From Chrysaora quinquecirrha (lineage: Eukaryota > Cnidaria > Scyphozoa > Semaeostomeae > Pelagiidae): DNA of 64,000 bases. Below the pieces are notes generated by a model. It saw nothing but the letters and a program-made list of their open reading frames with translations. It was not told where the DNA came from and searched no databases. The stretch covers positions 4,482,105 through 4,546,104 of the forward strand of contig JACTAT010000029.1 of the NCBI GenBank assembly GCA_014526335.1. Direction: 5' to 3'. This document shows, one piece after another, positions 1 to 10,552 of this stretch (positions within the stretch are counted from its first letter, which is position 1; every line of letters starts with the position of its first letter). A program made the translations under genes and the position numbers.

Positions 1-3000
1 AAAGATGAACATAAGAATAAGCTTGCTACACCAGCACCTAACCATTACAACGTAAGTCTTCTATAAGATTGTTTAATATATTTCGAGGGTGCTGTGGCGT
101 CGTGGTGTAATCCAGCTGACTCGTGGTGTCAGGAGCTCAGTGTGGTCAAGGTTCGAGCCCAACCACGGTAGCGTCACAGCCATGGTCAAGGTCTCGATTA
201 GTTAACCTACTACTGAGATCCTAGCGACTGGCACTAAAACACCATTTCACCTTCAACTTCACCTTCGTCATTCATCGCATTTGCTTGTTCGGAGAAGAAA
301 TGATTTTTCCTTCTAGTACGAACGCAAGCAAACCGCTCTCGTGTGCCTATCATTAAGTTGTAATTCATTTTCAAGGCGACAGAGCAAAGGCCTTACCCCG
401 GGCGCTGTTCTGTTTTCAATCTATTTCGTTTTTCTTTCATGCATATATGATCTTATTATTGCTATTCTTTTTTTCCATTTCGTGTTATACACCCACATAT
501 ATTTATTTTCAGATTTCAAGTAAAGTAACAGGAAGGGTTGCTCATGAAAATCATACTGCTGCATGCGCTGCTTTCAAATCAAGGTGAATATGTCAGATTT
601 TGGTAATATTTGAAAGGTAGACATTACAGCTTATCCTCATGAACAAATGCCAGTAAACGTAAACTTGTGGTGTTTGTGTTAAAGGACTGCACTGCATACA
701 GCAAGCAAGTATGATTGTCATTTGCTCCTGTCGATAAGATGAACTCCAAAACGAGCAGCATCTTGCTAGCCTGCGTGCAGACTTACTGTCCATTGCGAAG
801 GAGCCCCTATTAGGTCTACAGTTTGGAGTGAGTGAGAACATGGTGACCACTACAAGTTCCTCATAGGCGCTCCTTCGCTATGGACAGTAACGTCTCACGC
901 AGGCTACATCTTGCCTACTAATTTGAAGTTTCCTTCCTTCCGTATTCGACGATAATACGGCAAAATGCAAAGTTTGATGTAAACGTCGAAATTAATTCTA
1001 CCATACTAAATCACATATAGTCACAAGCAGAATTTATACATACATCTTGAAGACGTCTTATAACAAAAAGTTGTACATACAGTTTGAATAAAAGTCCGAT
1101 TATATAGGGTTGTTTAGGGGTTCTAGGGAACATGAGAACATGTAAAATGTATCCAGGGAACGAGAGAATATGGCCAAAATTAAAAAAGAACAAGGGAACA
1201 TCGGGAAACAGGAATCGGGTAAATTACATTCTATCAATCCGATTGACTATCAATCTGAAAAAAAATCTTACAAAACTCCAGGGAACAAGATGATTTCTCA
1301 AGGTAATAGGAGAACATGTAACCCCCCTAAATTGCCCTCATTGTTAGGCCACATTATGATGGTAATGCGTATTTTTTCAGATCAAGAAGAGATCTCATGG
1401 ATCTGCAAAGTTCTAAATGCTTCCCAGCCCCAGGTATAACAATACTTTGTTTACACAACTAAAATCATCACCATCATCATCATTACGATGATGATGGAAT
1501 GTATAAAACTTCTCTTATATGTCTAATAAACACGGTCTTACTTACTTATATTTTTGAACATTTATCGAGGGGAAGTGCCTCACTGTTGGGACGTATTGGG
1601 ATGTGCTCCAGGCTTGCGATAATTTTGTACTTTTCTTAAATAATTTCTGCGGTTAGGATAGACTTCGAAAAGAAATGCTTAGCCTTCTTCACCTATCGAA
1701 TTCTAGGACTGGGTATTAATTTTTGACAAAAATCCTGGGATTGGGTTATTAAAGAAAACCTTATGGTGCACACCCTGTATGAACTTATAGTGAAGTACCT
1801 AAAACGGTACCCTAAGAATTCTTTCGGTGATATCTAATACTTTGTGTCGATCTCCTGGTATTGATATTTTTCTTCTTCTGTAGGCACATATAACGTGAAT
1901 GACAACTTGACCAAGTCAGCTGCACGAGAAACGACAGCACCTTTTCGGTCAACGACAAACCGAGAACTCTCAATCGGTCGTAATGCACACCCAGGACCGG
2001 GTACTTATCGACCATTCGAAGCAGTAGAAATGCCGGAAAGAAAACTTCTGCCGTAAGCACTGTTATTGTTTGATATTTTTTATTCTTGAATTCATAGTTG
2101 AGTATATGTAGACACTTGCAGCCCATGACTCGCAGTCATTCAGAGGTGATTGGAGAAACATGTTCCAAAAGTAAGAAATGTGCAGCTTAGCCACGATGTC
2201 TCGACTATATTTAACGAGAGATATACAGTATCCAGGTCCAGTTCAACTGTATCCACTTCTCTGAATGAGAGCAGTGGACTTTATTGTCCCCCTGACTTCC
2301 TGCTTCACCATGACAAAGATATATTCTTAAAACAGTTACTCTTTTTTTAATAAGCATTTGGACTTTCGGTCTAGCCCTTGAAGTTGCTTAACGTATATGG
2401 TCTTTCAGCCCTCGCAGAATGACTGGGTACCCCCTAAAAACTCTTTTTTGGCTCCTTTCATGCTGTTCAATGTCACTGACAAGTTTTCAATGATGTATTG
2501 TATAAAGAAAGCTATTTCAACAAAAAATTGAGCAAATCTCAGCCCTTACTTGCTTATTGACCAGTTTCTTATTAAAAAGAGTGTAATTCAAAAAGTCCTC
2601 TGTGTATTAAAATAAGTGTGTCTACTGTATTCTTTGTATTCTAACCTAACCTTGCATTACTTTATTCACCTGTCTTGAGAAAGATTATACAATGATATAA
2701 CGAAATATGAATCCTAAACATTATTAATCCATGATCGTTTTCTATAAGCTCAATAAGTTTTTTTCAAGTTTTCGTTAAAAGGCTTAGTGATGCCGAAAAA
2801 CTGATTTCAATTGGAAATATTTCTGGAAATGTTTGAAAAAATATAGTAGCTACTATTCCAAATATAAACGTTGAAGGAATGGAAGTTTTTCTTCGTAACT
2901 TGCAGATTAAGTAAACTTAACATCTCCTTTCTTTCCTCCTTTTCTCTATGGTTGAAGGTAGAGCTAAACTTGCCTAATTTCCCCTAAGACGTCAGGAATT

Positions 3001-4390
3001 TCTGAGCATAAAGAAGAAAAAACATCGAACTAGAGGCAATCATTAATCGATCTTTGACTAGGAAAGTTGTGATTTCAGAAATGTAACTTTAACCCACATT
3101 TCTTTTCAGGCGAAAGCATTACTTGTGTATATCAGCACCAGCAATTCCTCTACCGCCATCTCCTCCACTACCAGGACCTGGTCATTACAACTTGGTTGAT
3201 TATTATGGGCCAACGCCAAAATTTGTCTCAAGTTCAATGTTTGTCTCGTCCACTGGTAGATGGAACAACAATCGACCAAATTATTCTGCTTTTGAGCCTG
3301 GACCATGTAAGTAGACTGGAATCTGCTTGTTCCTATACCCTGTTGATCTTTATAAGTTATAGCTACTGTCCATATGCTGTCCGCTATGCAAAGATTTCAA
3401 AGAGAAGCTGCTATCAACAGAAAATAATCTTGTTCTGTTTCTTTCCAATTTTATCATCACCTGTTCACGTTCACCTGTTTCCTTCTTGATTATGATTGCA
3501 TTACGTTTCATTTATGATGCATAGATGTGCTAGAGATGCGAAGAGTCGTTCAGGCGGTTCGTCCCCTTCTCTGTCATCAGATACCTCTTTGGCTTGTTTT
3601 CCTACTAGTCACTAGCTGGATACTTCTGTCATGCAAGCATGCTTTATATATAAATGCTGGACAGGCGTTCTGGCTAATGTAGAGCTACTGTGGACGATCC
3701 TGGAAGCCAAAAATCTAATGTGGACGATCCTGGCGGGCCTGGCAGGCATGAAGGTTATTTGTCTTCTCCCAGACTAATATTCTAAAACGAATACCCATGG
3801 TTCTCATTCGCTGGCCTCGGAAGGATAGATAGCTGAGTGAGCAGTCTGGAAGTTTGTTAAGGTGGGCCCGAGGAGATCGAACCCTCGACCTACCGATTAT
3901 GGGCCAAACGCCTTGACCAATAAGCATCGTCACATACAGTATTTCCTCCGAAAAGCCCCTCCTCGAATAAGTGCCGCTTTGGATTGAGCTGCCCATTAGG
4001 TTGGTCCAAGATACTCCTTTGATAGTGTATGTGTAAGCTGCTGATGGGAGGAATCATAAGACTCTCCAAAACTTAGTCAGAGTCACTTAATCGAGAAAAT
4101 ACGGTATTCATAGACACGGGTACTACAAAATCATGCGTTCCATCAGTTATTCCTTGTGTTGTTTCCACCAAACGTTTAAGTCCAAGGAAGGTTTGAAGAC
4201 ACGTGTGCTTGAGGGTATTCGCGCAGCTCATAGTCTTATTTATGTTCTTAGCATTAATCAACTGCCTCTTGAAAATCCTTCGCACTTGAGCACATTGTAA
4301 ACATGTTTCATCTCTCTTCTAGCGTCTTACAATCCACAAAATGTTGGCAAGCAATCGTTCATTTACAATACGGACAATAAATGGATTTAG
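1..4390 (+). CDS. Sperm-tail PG-rich repeat protein, STPG1-like (3' part, six exons)
   Basis: The exons I join are 1-51, 513-583, 1381-1433, 1884-2052, 3110-3306 and 4323-4390. Every junction has GT/AG borders and the phases agree (0, 2, 1, 2, 1), giving 202 residues without a stop; the N-terminus lies left of the window. The protein carries repeated Pro-Gly-Pro-Gly-x-Tyr type motifs: APNHYN (visible residues 12-17), PAPGTYN (56-62), PGPGTYRP (95-102), PGPGHYN in exon 5, and PGPSSYNPQ spanning the last junction. It ends with a KQSF...KWI tail. This is the pattern of the SHIPPO/STPG/ODF3 family, proteins of sperm tails and ciliary microtubule inner structures. The short C-terminal SYNPQ...KSF...KW block suggests STPG1 (MAPO2), but STPG2 or an ODF3/CIMAP relative is possible. 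A SINE and a hAT MITE sit in its introns. Confidence 0.72.
89..265 (+). repeat. tRNA-derived SINE in STPG1-like intron
   Basis: The block begins GTGCTGTGGCGTCGTGG and holds a tRNA-like head with a good RNA polymerase III B box (GGTTCGAGCCC near 150). A non-tRNA body follows, ending TGAGATCCTAGCGACTGGCAC. The same head and body recur near 18657, in truncated form near 41948, and in split form around 9884-10300. I infer an old SINE family. Boundaries are approximate and no target duplication was found. Confidence 0.6.
767..906 (+). mobile_element. hAT-type MITE, 140 bp foldback
   Basis: The ends are inverted copies of each other: TAGCCTGCGTG at 767 and CACGCAGGCTA ending at 906. The match continues inward for about 40 bases with a few mismatches (the ACTGTCCATTGCGAAGGAGC region against its complement). 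Directly outside both ends lies CATCTTGC (759-766 and 907-914), an 8-bp target site duplication, which is the hallmark of hAT transposons. There is no coding capacity. The same terminus is seen in the short hairpin at 56612. Confidence 0.85.
2339..2583 (-). mobile_element. TA-flanked MITE, family C (copy 1)
   Basis: The element runs from CTCTTTTTTTAATAAGC to its inverted end TTATTAAAAAGAGTG, with TA on both sides. Its interior is the reverse complement of the element at 36002-37021 once the insertion in the latter is removed. It lies in an intron of the STPG1-like gene. Confidence 0.7.
3835..3945 (-). repeat. tRNA-like SINE fragment or degenerate tRNA
   Basis: On the minus strand there is a D-arm-like TTGGTCAAGGC, a CCCATAA segment resembling a Met anticodon loop, and a B box GGGTTCGATC followed by CTCGGGCCCACC. 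The anticodon stem does not pair well, so I call it a SINE or tRNA relic rather than a working tRNA gene. Confidence 0.45.
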
Positions 4391-4626
4391 CAAACCAGAT
4401 TGTGAATAAGTTAAATTGCCTGAAGATAATTTTCAACGAGAAGATGTCTTCAGAGTCAAATACTGTAAATATTATATTATTTTTATACATTATTCAATGT
4501 TTACTAATTGCAATTTGTTATGTTTTTGTAGTTGCTCGTTTATGACTGTTTATAACAAAGCTGTTATCTTGTAGTTTGCTCAAACTATATACGGATAGGC
4601 ATCCATCCGCCATCCAATCAACCAAT

Positions 4627-4632
4627 AATAAA
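4627..4632 (+). terminator. Possible poly(A) signal of STPG1-like gene
   Basis: AATAAA lies about 240 bases after the stop codon at 4388-4390. It is the first canonical hexamer downstream. No downstream element or transcript evidence is available. Confidence 0.35.
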
Positions 4633-4839
4633 CTCCTTATCCTTAACTCTGGATCAATAATCCTCTGCCTGATCTCATAACATTGACCTTGATGCAGAAT
4701 TGCAACTTCTGTGCTTCTGTCAATCAGATTCGCTGCCCCAAAATTGAAAATCTACATGATGAACACATACTTGCATAGCAGTATTTGATAAATTATTTGT
4801 TTACGTTTCTCTCGCGGTGGATCTTAGCCATTTGGAAGG

Positions 4840-5270
4840 TGATGTAAAAGACCCCGTAACAAGTCCCTCAAAGAGCCTTCCACAAATAGGGGGTGGGTAG
4901 TGCCAAGGAGTCCTCATCTTAACTTCGAAGAGTATCACGTCATAAGCTCATTGTTTGATTTTCTTTCCTTCGGCTCATAAAAACGGGAACTTCTAGTGAC
5001 TCTTGAACGTGTAAGCTTCATTTGTGCCTGATCGTCAAGCCATTCTGTAAATGATGTAAAAACCCTACTGTACAACATCAAGTCCGTCCAATGGCCGTGC
5101 AACGACCGCCCAAGGAGAGGAGGTCAGCATTGAATCCTCCGAATCCTCCTAATTACTTCGAAGGGTATAACGTCACAAGTCATTGCCTCATCCGATGATT
5201 TTCTTTCGTTCGTCTTTTGGGGCAGGGGCATAAGGCATTTTGGCGACTCCTAAGCAGATACCATGTACCT
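4840..5270 (+). repeat. Diverged tandem duplication, two units of about 212 bp
   Basis: Both halves run in the same order: GATGTAAAA(G/A)ACCC, then AACA...AAGTCC, then ACTTCGAAG(A/G)GTATxACGTCA, then GATTTTCTTTCxTTCG. The copies start near 4841 and 5053. They are strongly diverged and have no visible coding potential. Confidence 0.5.
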
Positions 5271-8200
5271 GCGGCATGCTCAATCAATCGTAATTCTGCT
5301 TTGATGGTCATACCATTAATTTATTAATGCCACGTTGAAATCGAGTGACGGTATTTGTATAAAAGCAACGCGATTGAAGGATTGTTGTTTGTTTTGATTC
5401 ATCTTTAGAAGTTGCGGTAAGGTTAATGATAACTATTTCAAATGGCATTTCCTCATCACCTTATTGGTTTGTTGTGTTCTAAACCTGTTCTTCATTTGTT
5501 CTAACTTAATTTAAACTGGGTTGCATTAGTAGATTGCCAGTTCCTGTATCTATCCCTCATTGGATCATCCACTGATTCGTTTATTCTGTTATTCTCTATA
5601 ATTAGTTCATCAGATATTTGCTTTTGAGGATAGCGGTTTCCAGATTTAACACTGAGGATCCGATTTGTGACCTCTTCAACCATAGCACAAGGGCAAATCA
5701 TTGGGAAGCGATGTTTGCCAAATGCCAACAAGTTGATGTGTTATAGCTGTAAGAGGGGAACGGAAAATTAAGGTACGGGGAACCAGGGAATGCGGCGTCA
5801 TTCTCGGCGTCATTCGTCCACCAGCCTGTTTCAAAGTTAGGTTTGAATTAAGTATTAGGCATGGGTAGTTGTGTCGTTAATGTACAATAATTTCTGCCAA
5901 AATTTAGAACGTGTTCGAAGTCTGAATTGGAGGCATTCCAGCGTTCCAATAATTCCAGGATTCCTTGTTTTAAAGATAGCCAAACTCTATCATGTGACCT
6001 CATTTTGTTGTTTATTTCATTCATTTGCTCCTATTCAGTTAATGGATCTTCCGCCTGCTTTATGAATATTGCCCTGCTGACTGATAAACTGCGAAGCAAA
6101 ACGCGATCAGTATGCACGCGTTGGACACGCAAACCCCACAGCGTGCACTGGTTTGAATTCCTTGCTGACGTAAATTGATGTCACGTGCTGCAAATTATAC
6201 GATTCTTAAAATGTTTTCGAAATGATCAATGTAGTGAACAATGATAACAACTAACAAATGAGGGTTTTTGATCAGCCAGCCCAGAGGGCCCAGATCTTTC
6301 AGAGTTATATACTGTTCTGTCACACGGGCCCCAGAAAAAGGAGGGGGCAAACTCCCCCTCCCCAGTCTGAGAAATATTGGATCTCTTTGGATTGCTTTGA
6401 ATCTTTCAGTCCAACAATTTCACGGCATTTTCAAGCATTTGATTTTCTGGATCAATGATGCGAACAATTGTATTCAGATCATGCCAAACAAAAAATAATT
6501 ACTCACAGTGTCCCTTATGTTACCCCCTGAAAATCGACTGAGAGCAATAACAAAGTCCTTTGTCATAATTTCGCAGCGGGGGTGATCGACTTCCTGACGG
6601 CAACCAAAAAGTTGAAAAGTTGAATGTTGAATCATTCATTTGTCCATTTCTTTTGACAATCAAGAGTGGCGAAGAGTTTGAAGAATTTCAGCAATCGTAC
6701 CGCGTCGATCAAGTCGAATGTTTTCTATATCAACACCGCCAACTTGCATGTTTTGAATAGTTGTATAGGTCGATAAAAAACTGTGATATATCTTTTGTTT
6801 GACAAAATATCTCATTCAAGTGGGCCTTGTTTGCTTACGACGTACTTCCTCTTGGAAAATCGCCATTTGTGTTGGGCAGGAAATCAGAGTTTGTTGCGTG
6901 GTCATTTAGCCCCTTCACGAGATCCTATATGAAAAACACAAAGGCAAAATGGTTTTCAAAAGGACATGGTAATTCTAGAGCAAGGGAAGCCACGAAATCA
7001 GAGGAGAAAGAATTGAACTGAAGCACAGCTGAACTCTGGCTGTCATTTGGGCCTAACCGAACCTGTCTCCTTCGAAAGGTATGGTGTTGTCTCTCATTTC
7101 CTTCTCTGTAATTAATAGGATCCTTTTCCTGACAAAGATGGTTTTTGCCAAATTTTTGAGTGTTTCTTTATGTGAAGGTGCCTTGTTAATTTTCATAACT
7201 CAAAACTAAACCTGCAAGGCTCTTAAAATTGACGCACCTTTCTGGCTTTCGAATTTTTCAAAACCAAGTGTGGCAAATCTTCCTCTCCTGGACTGAAGTT
7301 TGACTGTCATGAAGCGATCATTTTGATGACTTTTTCTCTGAATTGATTTTTCCGTTATTTGTTACAATTTAAATTCAATTTGCCATAAATCATACAGAAA
7401 AGAGGGTATTTTAATGGAAAATTCATATGACACACGCGTAAAGCTTCCGCAAAGGATAATATATAAAATATGGTGACCACTTAAGATGAGATGATGAGGT
7501 GGAAAACAAATAAAAAAGTGGAATATAAAAATAGGAATATGATTTTCTTTAAATAAGCTAAATAGTTGGTTTGCCAAGACATCCACTCTCTGATTTCCCA
7601 AAATTCAGTAATTCAGAGCCAGGTCTCCAGTTAGCATGAATTAGAATGCCCCCAGGAAATTCACTGCTTGATATCATAATCAGTCATCAGACGTGGATAA
7701 TTTAATGCTAGCACCTAATAAACAAATGCAGTAGGTATCCTTCCTTATTAAGAAACAGATTATTAAAATTTATTGATGATAAATCTTCTGATAAATTTTT
7801 CAGACATGGCTTGTTTAATAATGTCATCACCTACTGGCTGGGGGTGTCTTCAGCCCCTCTGCTGGGTTTTGCTGCCAAACCCCTACCCATTTTGCCCCTT
7901 ATTGACTTAAAACCAATATTGTTTCTAGGAATTAAAGGTTTTTATGCAAGGTTTTTAGGAAGTGATTCATCTCTTACTACTGTACCTACCAATTACCTAA
8001 TTGAGGGGGTCATTAGGCATGGCGGTTTGCCGTTTTTGGACATTTTAAGAGCGGTTTTACAGCTTTTACCTTCAAAAACTATGGTTTTACAGTTTTTCAA
8101 TTTGCGATTTCTGTGTTGTCTTATGTTACACGGTTTTAGGGAAAAACATGTACCCTTGTACGCATTTTGGCTAAAAAATTTGCGGTATTATGGTTTTTTG

Positions 8201-9883
8201 ACCCGCCTATGACCCCCCCTAATCTGAAGTACAAGGGTTGTTGAAAACAAACAACAAGCTATATACGGGTAGACAACAGTTTTTGTGGAATGGGGAATGG
8301 AAATCAACTGTTTTTCGCAAATGGCTTTTACTCGAAAAAAGTGTATGAGATTTGTATTGAGACAAATTCTTACAACTTTCCTACAAAAACAATAGAGATT
8401 CCAGCTGAGGGTGTATGAATTTCCCCTTGGTTTTCTTCATGTGTTGAATATTGTTTGCATGATTTCTGGCTAGCTCCATATGACATAGCTATTAAGACTA
8501 AGAGCGGGCGTGCCAGAAGCATTGGGCAGCTTTATGTCACTATGCGTTTTACTGCTGCCCTGCCACCTTGCTTCTGGCAGTGTCTAAGGGTCTGAGGACC
8601 AGCTCTGGTCATCAGTGAAATCAAGCCATGACACCTGTCTGTCAAGTTGTGCACTCTACTTATGTGCTGTTACTGTACATTGCTTGTAACCACAGAATGC
8701 ACAAATAGAGGCTGCCAAACATCAATATTTGCCAAATAGTTTTTCAAAATAAATAAAAAATTTATGTTATTCATTTCCTTATTCCCTATTTCTTTTAAAA
8801 CCTTATTTGGATCGGAAAAATTCAAAAGATATTTCGTTTGCTTTAACTTGACCCTAAAAGTATATTCGTTCCCTCAGGGTTTATTGTCACATGGCTAAAT
8901 ATATCAAAATAACAAGCATTTATAGGAATTACGTTTCGGCGGAAAGCTTTGCCAAAATTCTTAAAATGTTTGAATGCTTGCCTCGTGTATTGTAATGTAA
9001 TGTTTATAAGACTGAAACCAACATGTTTCCAATGAAATTTCACCAATTTTGACTCGAGAGCAGAGGAGAAATATAGATGACTAATTTTCGGCAAAAGACA
9101 CATTGGCATGCGAAGTAGATAGATGTAAGTTTTTGTTTGCATTCTTATAATGTAAATAGTTTTCGAGGTATTGGGTGACAAACGAAAATAATGCACGAAA
9201 AAATTTCATAAAACCGTTTTTTGTTTGTTTCGTTCGTTTTTCGCCCGTTTATCGTACAGAAATATGTATAGCTACGAAATTCGGCGTGCAACAATAAACG
9301 CCTTTTCGATTAATCAATCATGCCAAGGTAACCAAAGTACCTAATAAAGATAGCAAGGGAAAAGCCATGATTACCTGGAAACTAATGCTTATCCGTTGAA
9401 GCTTTAGTTTGCTTTTGCACATCCTTGTTTCGCTCCTCCGCGGCCCGCAAGACGTATTACTACGCAAGTCCTTTTAGGTCATAATTAATCGAATCGTTGT
9501 TGTTGTTCGCTTTCGTTTCTGTTTTGTTCGTTGTTTTTGGCAAGAATCCGCTTTGTTCTACCGTCTTTCCTGGGTACAGAGCGGCCGTCTGTCGAATAAG
9601 CTTTAAGAGTGAAAACCGCGGTTCTAGGCTTTTCGTATGAGATAGTTGTCGCTATTGAATTAAATTGCTGGACACATGTTTACAAAAATAAGTCAGCCCT
9701 TTATGCCGATTAAACTCGATTTGCTGTGTAAACTTTGTACGATCTCCAGTTGGCTCTAGGACGAGCTCTTACTAGAGAGCATGAGAAAGTGAACAGACTA
9801 GGGTATATATGCGGGAAAGGGAAAGCTAAGGGAACCTTTCGCGTTTTTATTTACTATTTAACGGGTTGAGTTTCTAGTTGGTG

Positions 9884-10300
9884 AACTTACTGAGATCGAG
9901 ACTTAGACTCTAGCCATAATAGCGTCACATCCATAGGGACAGAGCCTTGTTAAGGCCTGGCTAAACTAGGAGACATGTCGCGCACGACATTGATGTCCCT
10001 CGTTGTCTCCCAGTTTAGCCACCTCGGAAACTTTGTAGCGCGCGACAAAATTTGTAGCAAGAGACCCGTAAATGTTTCTGGGAGACAAGAGAAACATTCC
10101 TTGTCTCTGCCACATGCAAATGACTCGGGGGACATGTTGCTCGCTTGTCACTCGCATGTTTAGCCACCCTAGGAGACATGCCGCATACAGTGTCGCGCAC
10201 GACAAGTCTTTTAGATAAGCTATTGCTTTAGTCTATCTATTTCTGAGATCCTAACGACTTGTGCTAGATGCAGATTTTCAACTTCACGCCCAATCTCATG
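9884..10300 (+). repeat. SINE copy interrupted by a TGGCTAAAC element
   Basis: The left part (9884-9957) contains AGCGTCACATCCATAG, matching the SINE body near 165-190. The right part (10216-10300) contains CTGAGATCCTAACGACTTG, matching the SINE body near 205-225. Between them lies the element at 9958-10215, so the SINE was present first. Confidence 0.5.
9958..10215 (+). mobile_element. TGGCTAAAC-family MITE (copy 1), inside a SINE
   Basis: The element starts TGGCTAAACTAGGAGACATG and shares internal blocks with the copies at 44524 and 57351: GCGCGACAAAATTTGTAGC, GACAAGAGAAACATT and CATGTTTAGCCACCCTAGG. It ends in a degraded inverted terminus around GACAAGTCTTTTA. The interior holds further sub-terminal copies of the TTTAGCCA motif. 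No open frame was found. Confidence 0.7.
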
Positions 10301-10410
10301 TAGAAGGAAGTAGTTTACCAAGTTAGGCCTAATTTTTATACCAGAAAGTTAATTTTTTGCTCTATAATATTCTACGTATCTTTTTCTTTTAGATCCGTTG
10401 CTCATTGCCC

Positions 10411-10420
10411 ATATATAAAG
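10411..10420 (+). promoter_or_regulatory. Candidate TATA box of CAP gene
   Basis: ATATATAAAG lies 133 bases before the ATG at 10553, a plausible distance if the 5' untranslated region is about 100 bases. It is a motif match only. Confidence 0.4.
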
Positions 10421-10552
10421 AAAAGTTGAGCGTTTCCACCTTCCTGTGAAAGATCAAAGATATCCATTCAAGAGTTGGTATCAAGCTAAAACCTACAGAA
10501 GACAGTTGAAGGAAGTTCAGAGCAAGGAATCTTGATAATTTCCCAAGCAATA

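Larger units (their letters stand above)
4391..10552. other. Gene-poor spacer between STPG1-like and CAP genes
   Basis: No convincing exon chain was found. Contents: the 3' region of the STPG1-like gene with a possible poly(A) signal at 4627; a diverged duplication at 4840-5270; a hairpin at 8508-8583 whose arms are GCCAGAAGCA and TGCTTCTGGC; and a SINE split by another element at 9884-10300. The longest open frame (7811-8212, 133 codons) starts without an ATG, is rich in TTT codons and resembles nothing I know. Confidence 0.5.

Noticed and set aside
3835..3945. Functional tRNA-Met gene
   Set aside because: The B box and CAT-like loop are present, but the anticodon stem does not pair and flanking sequence looks like a SINE.
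7811..8212. 133-codon open frame, hydrophobic
   Set aside because: It starts without an ATG, is dominated by TTT-rich codons, repeats GGTTTTACAG words and shows no domain or splice context.
9950..10205. Short frames in several registers
   Set aside because: They lie wholly within the TGGCTAAAC MITE.
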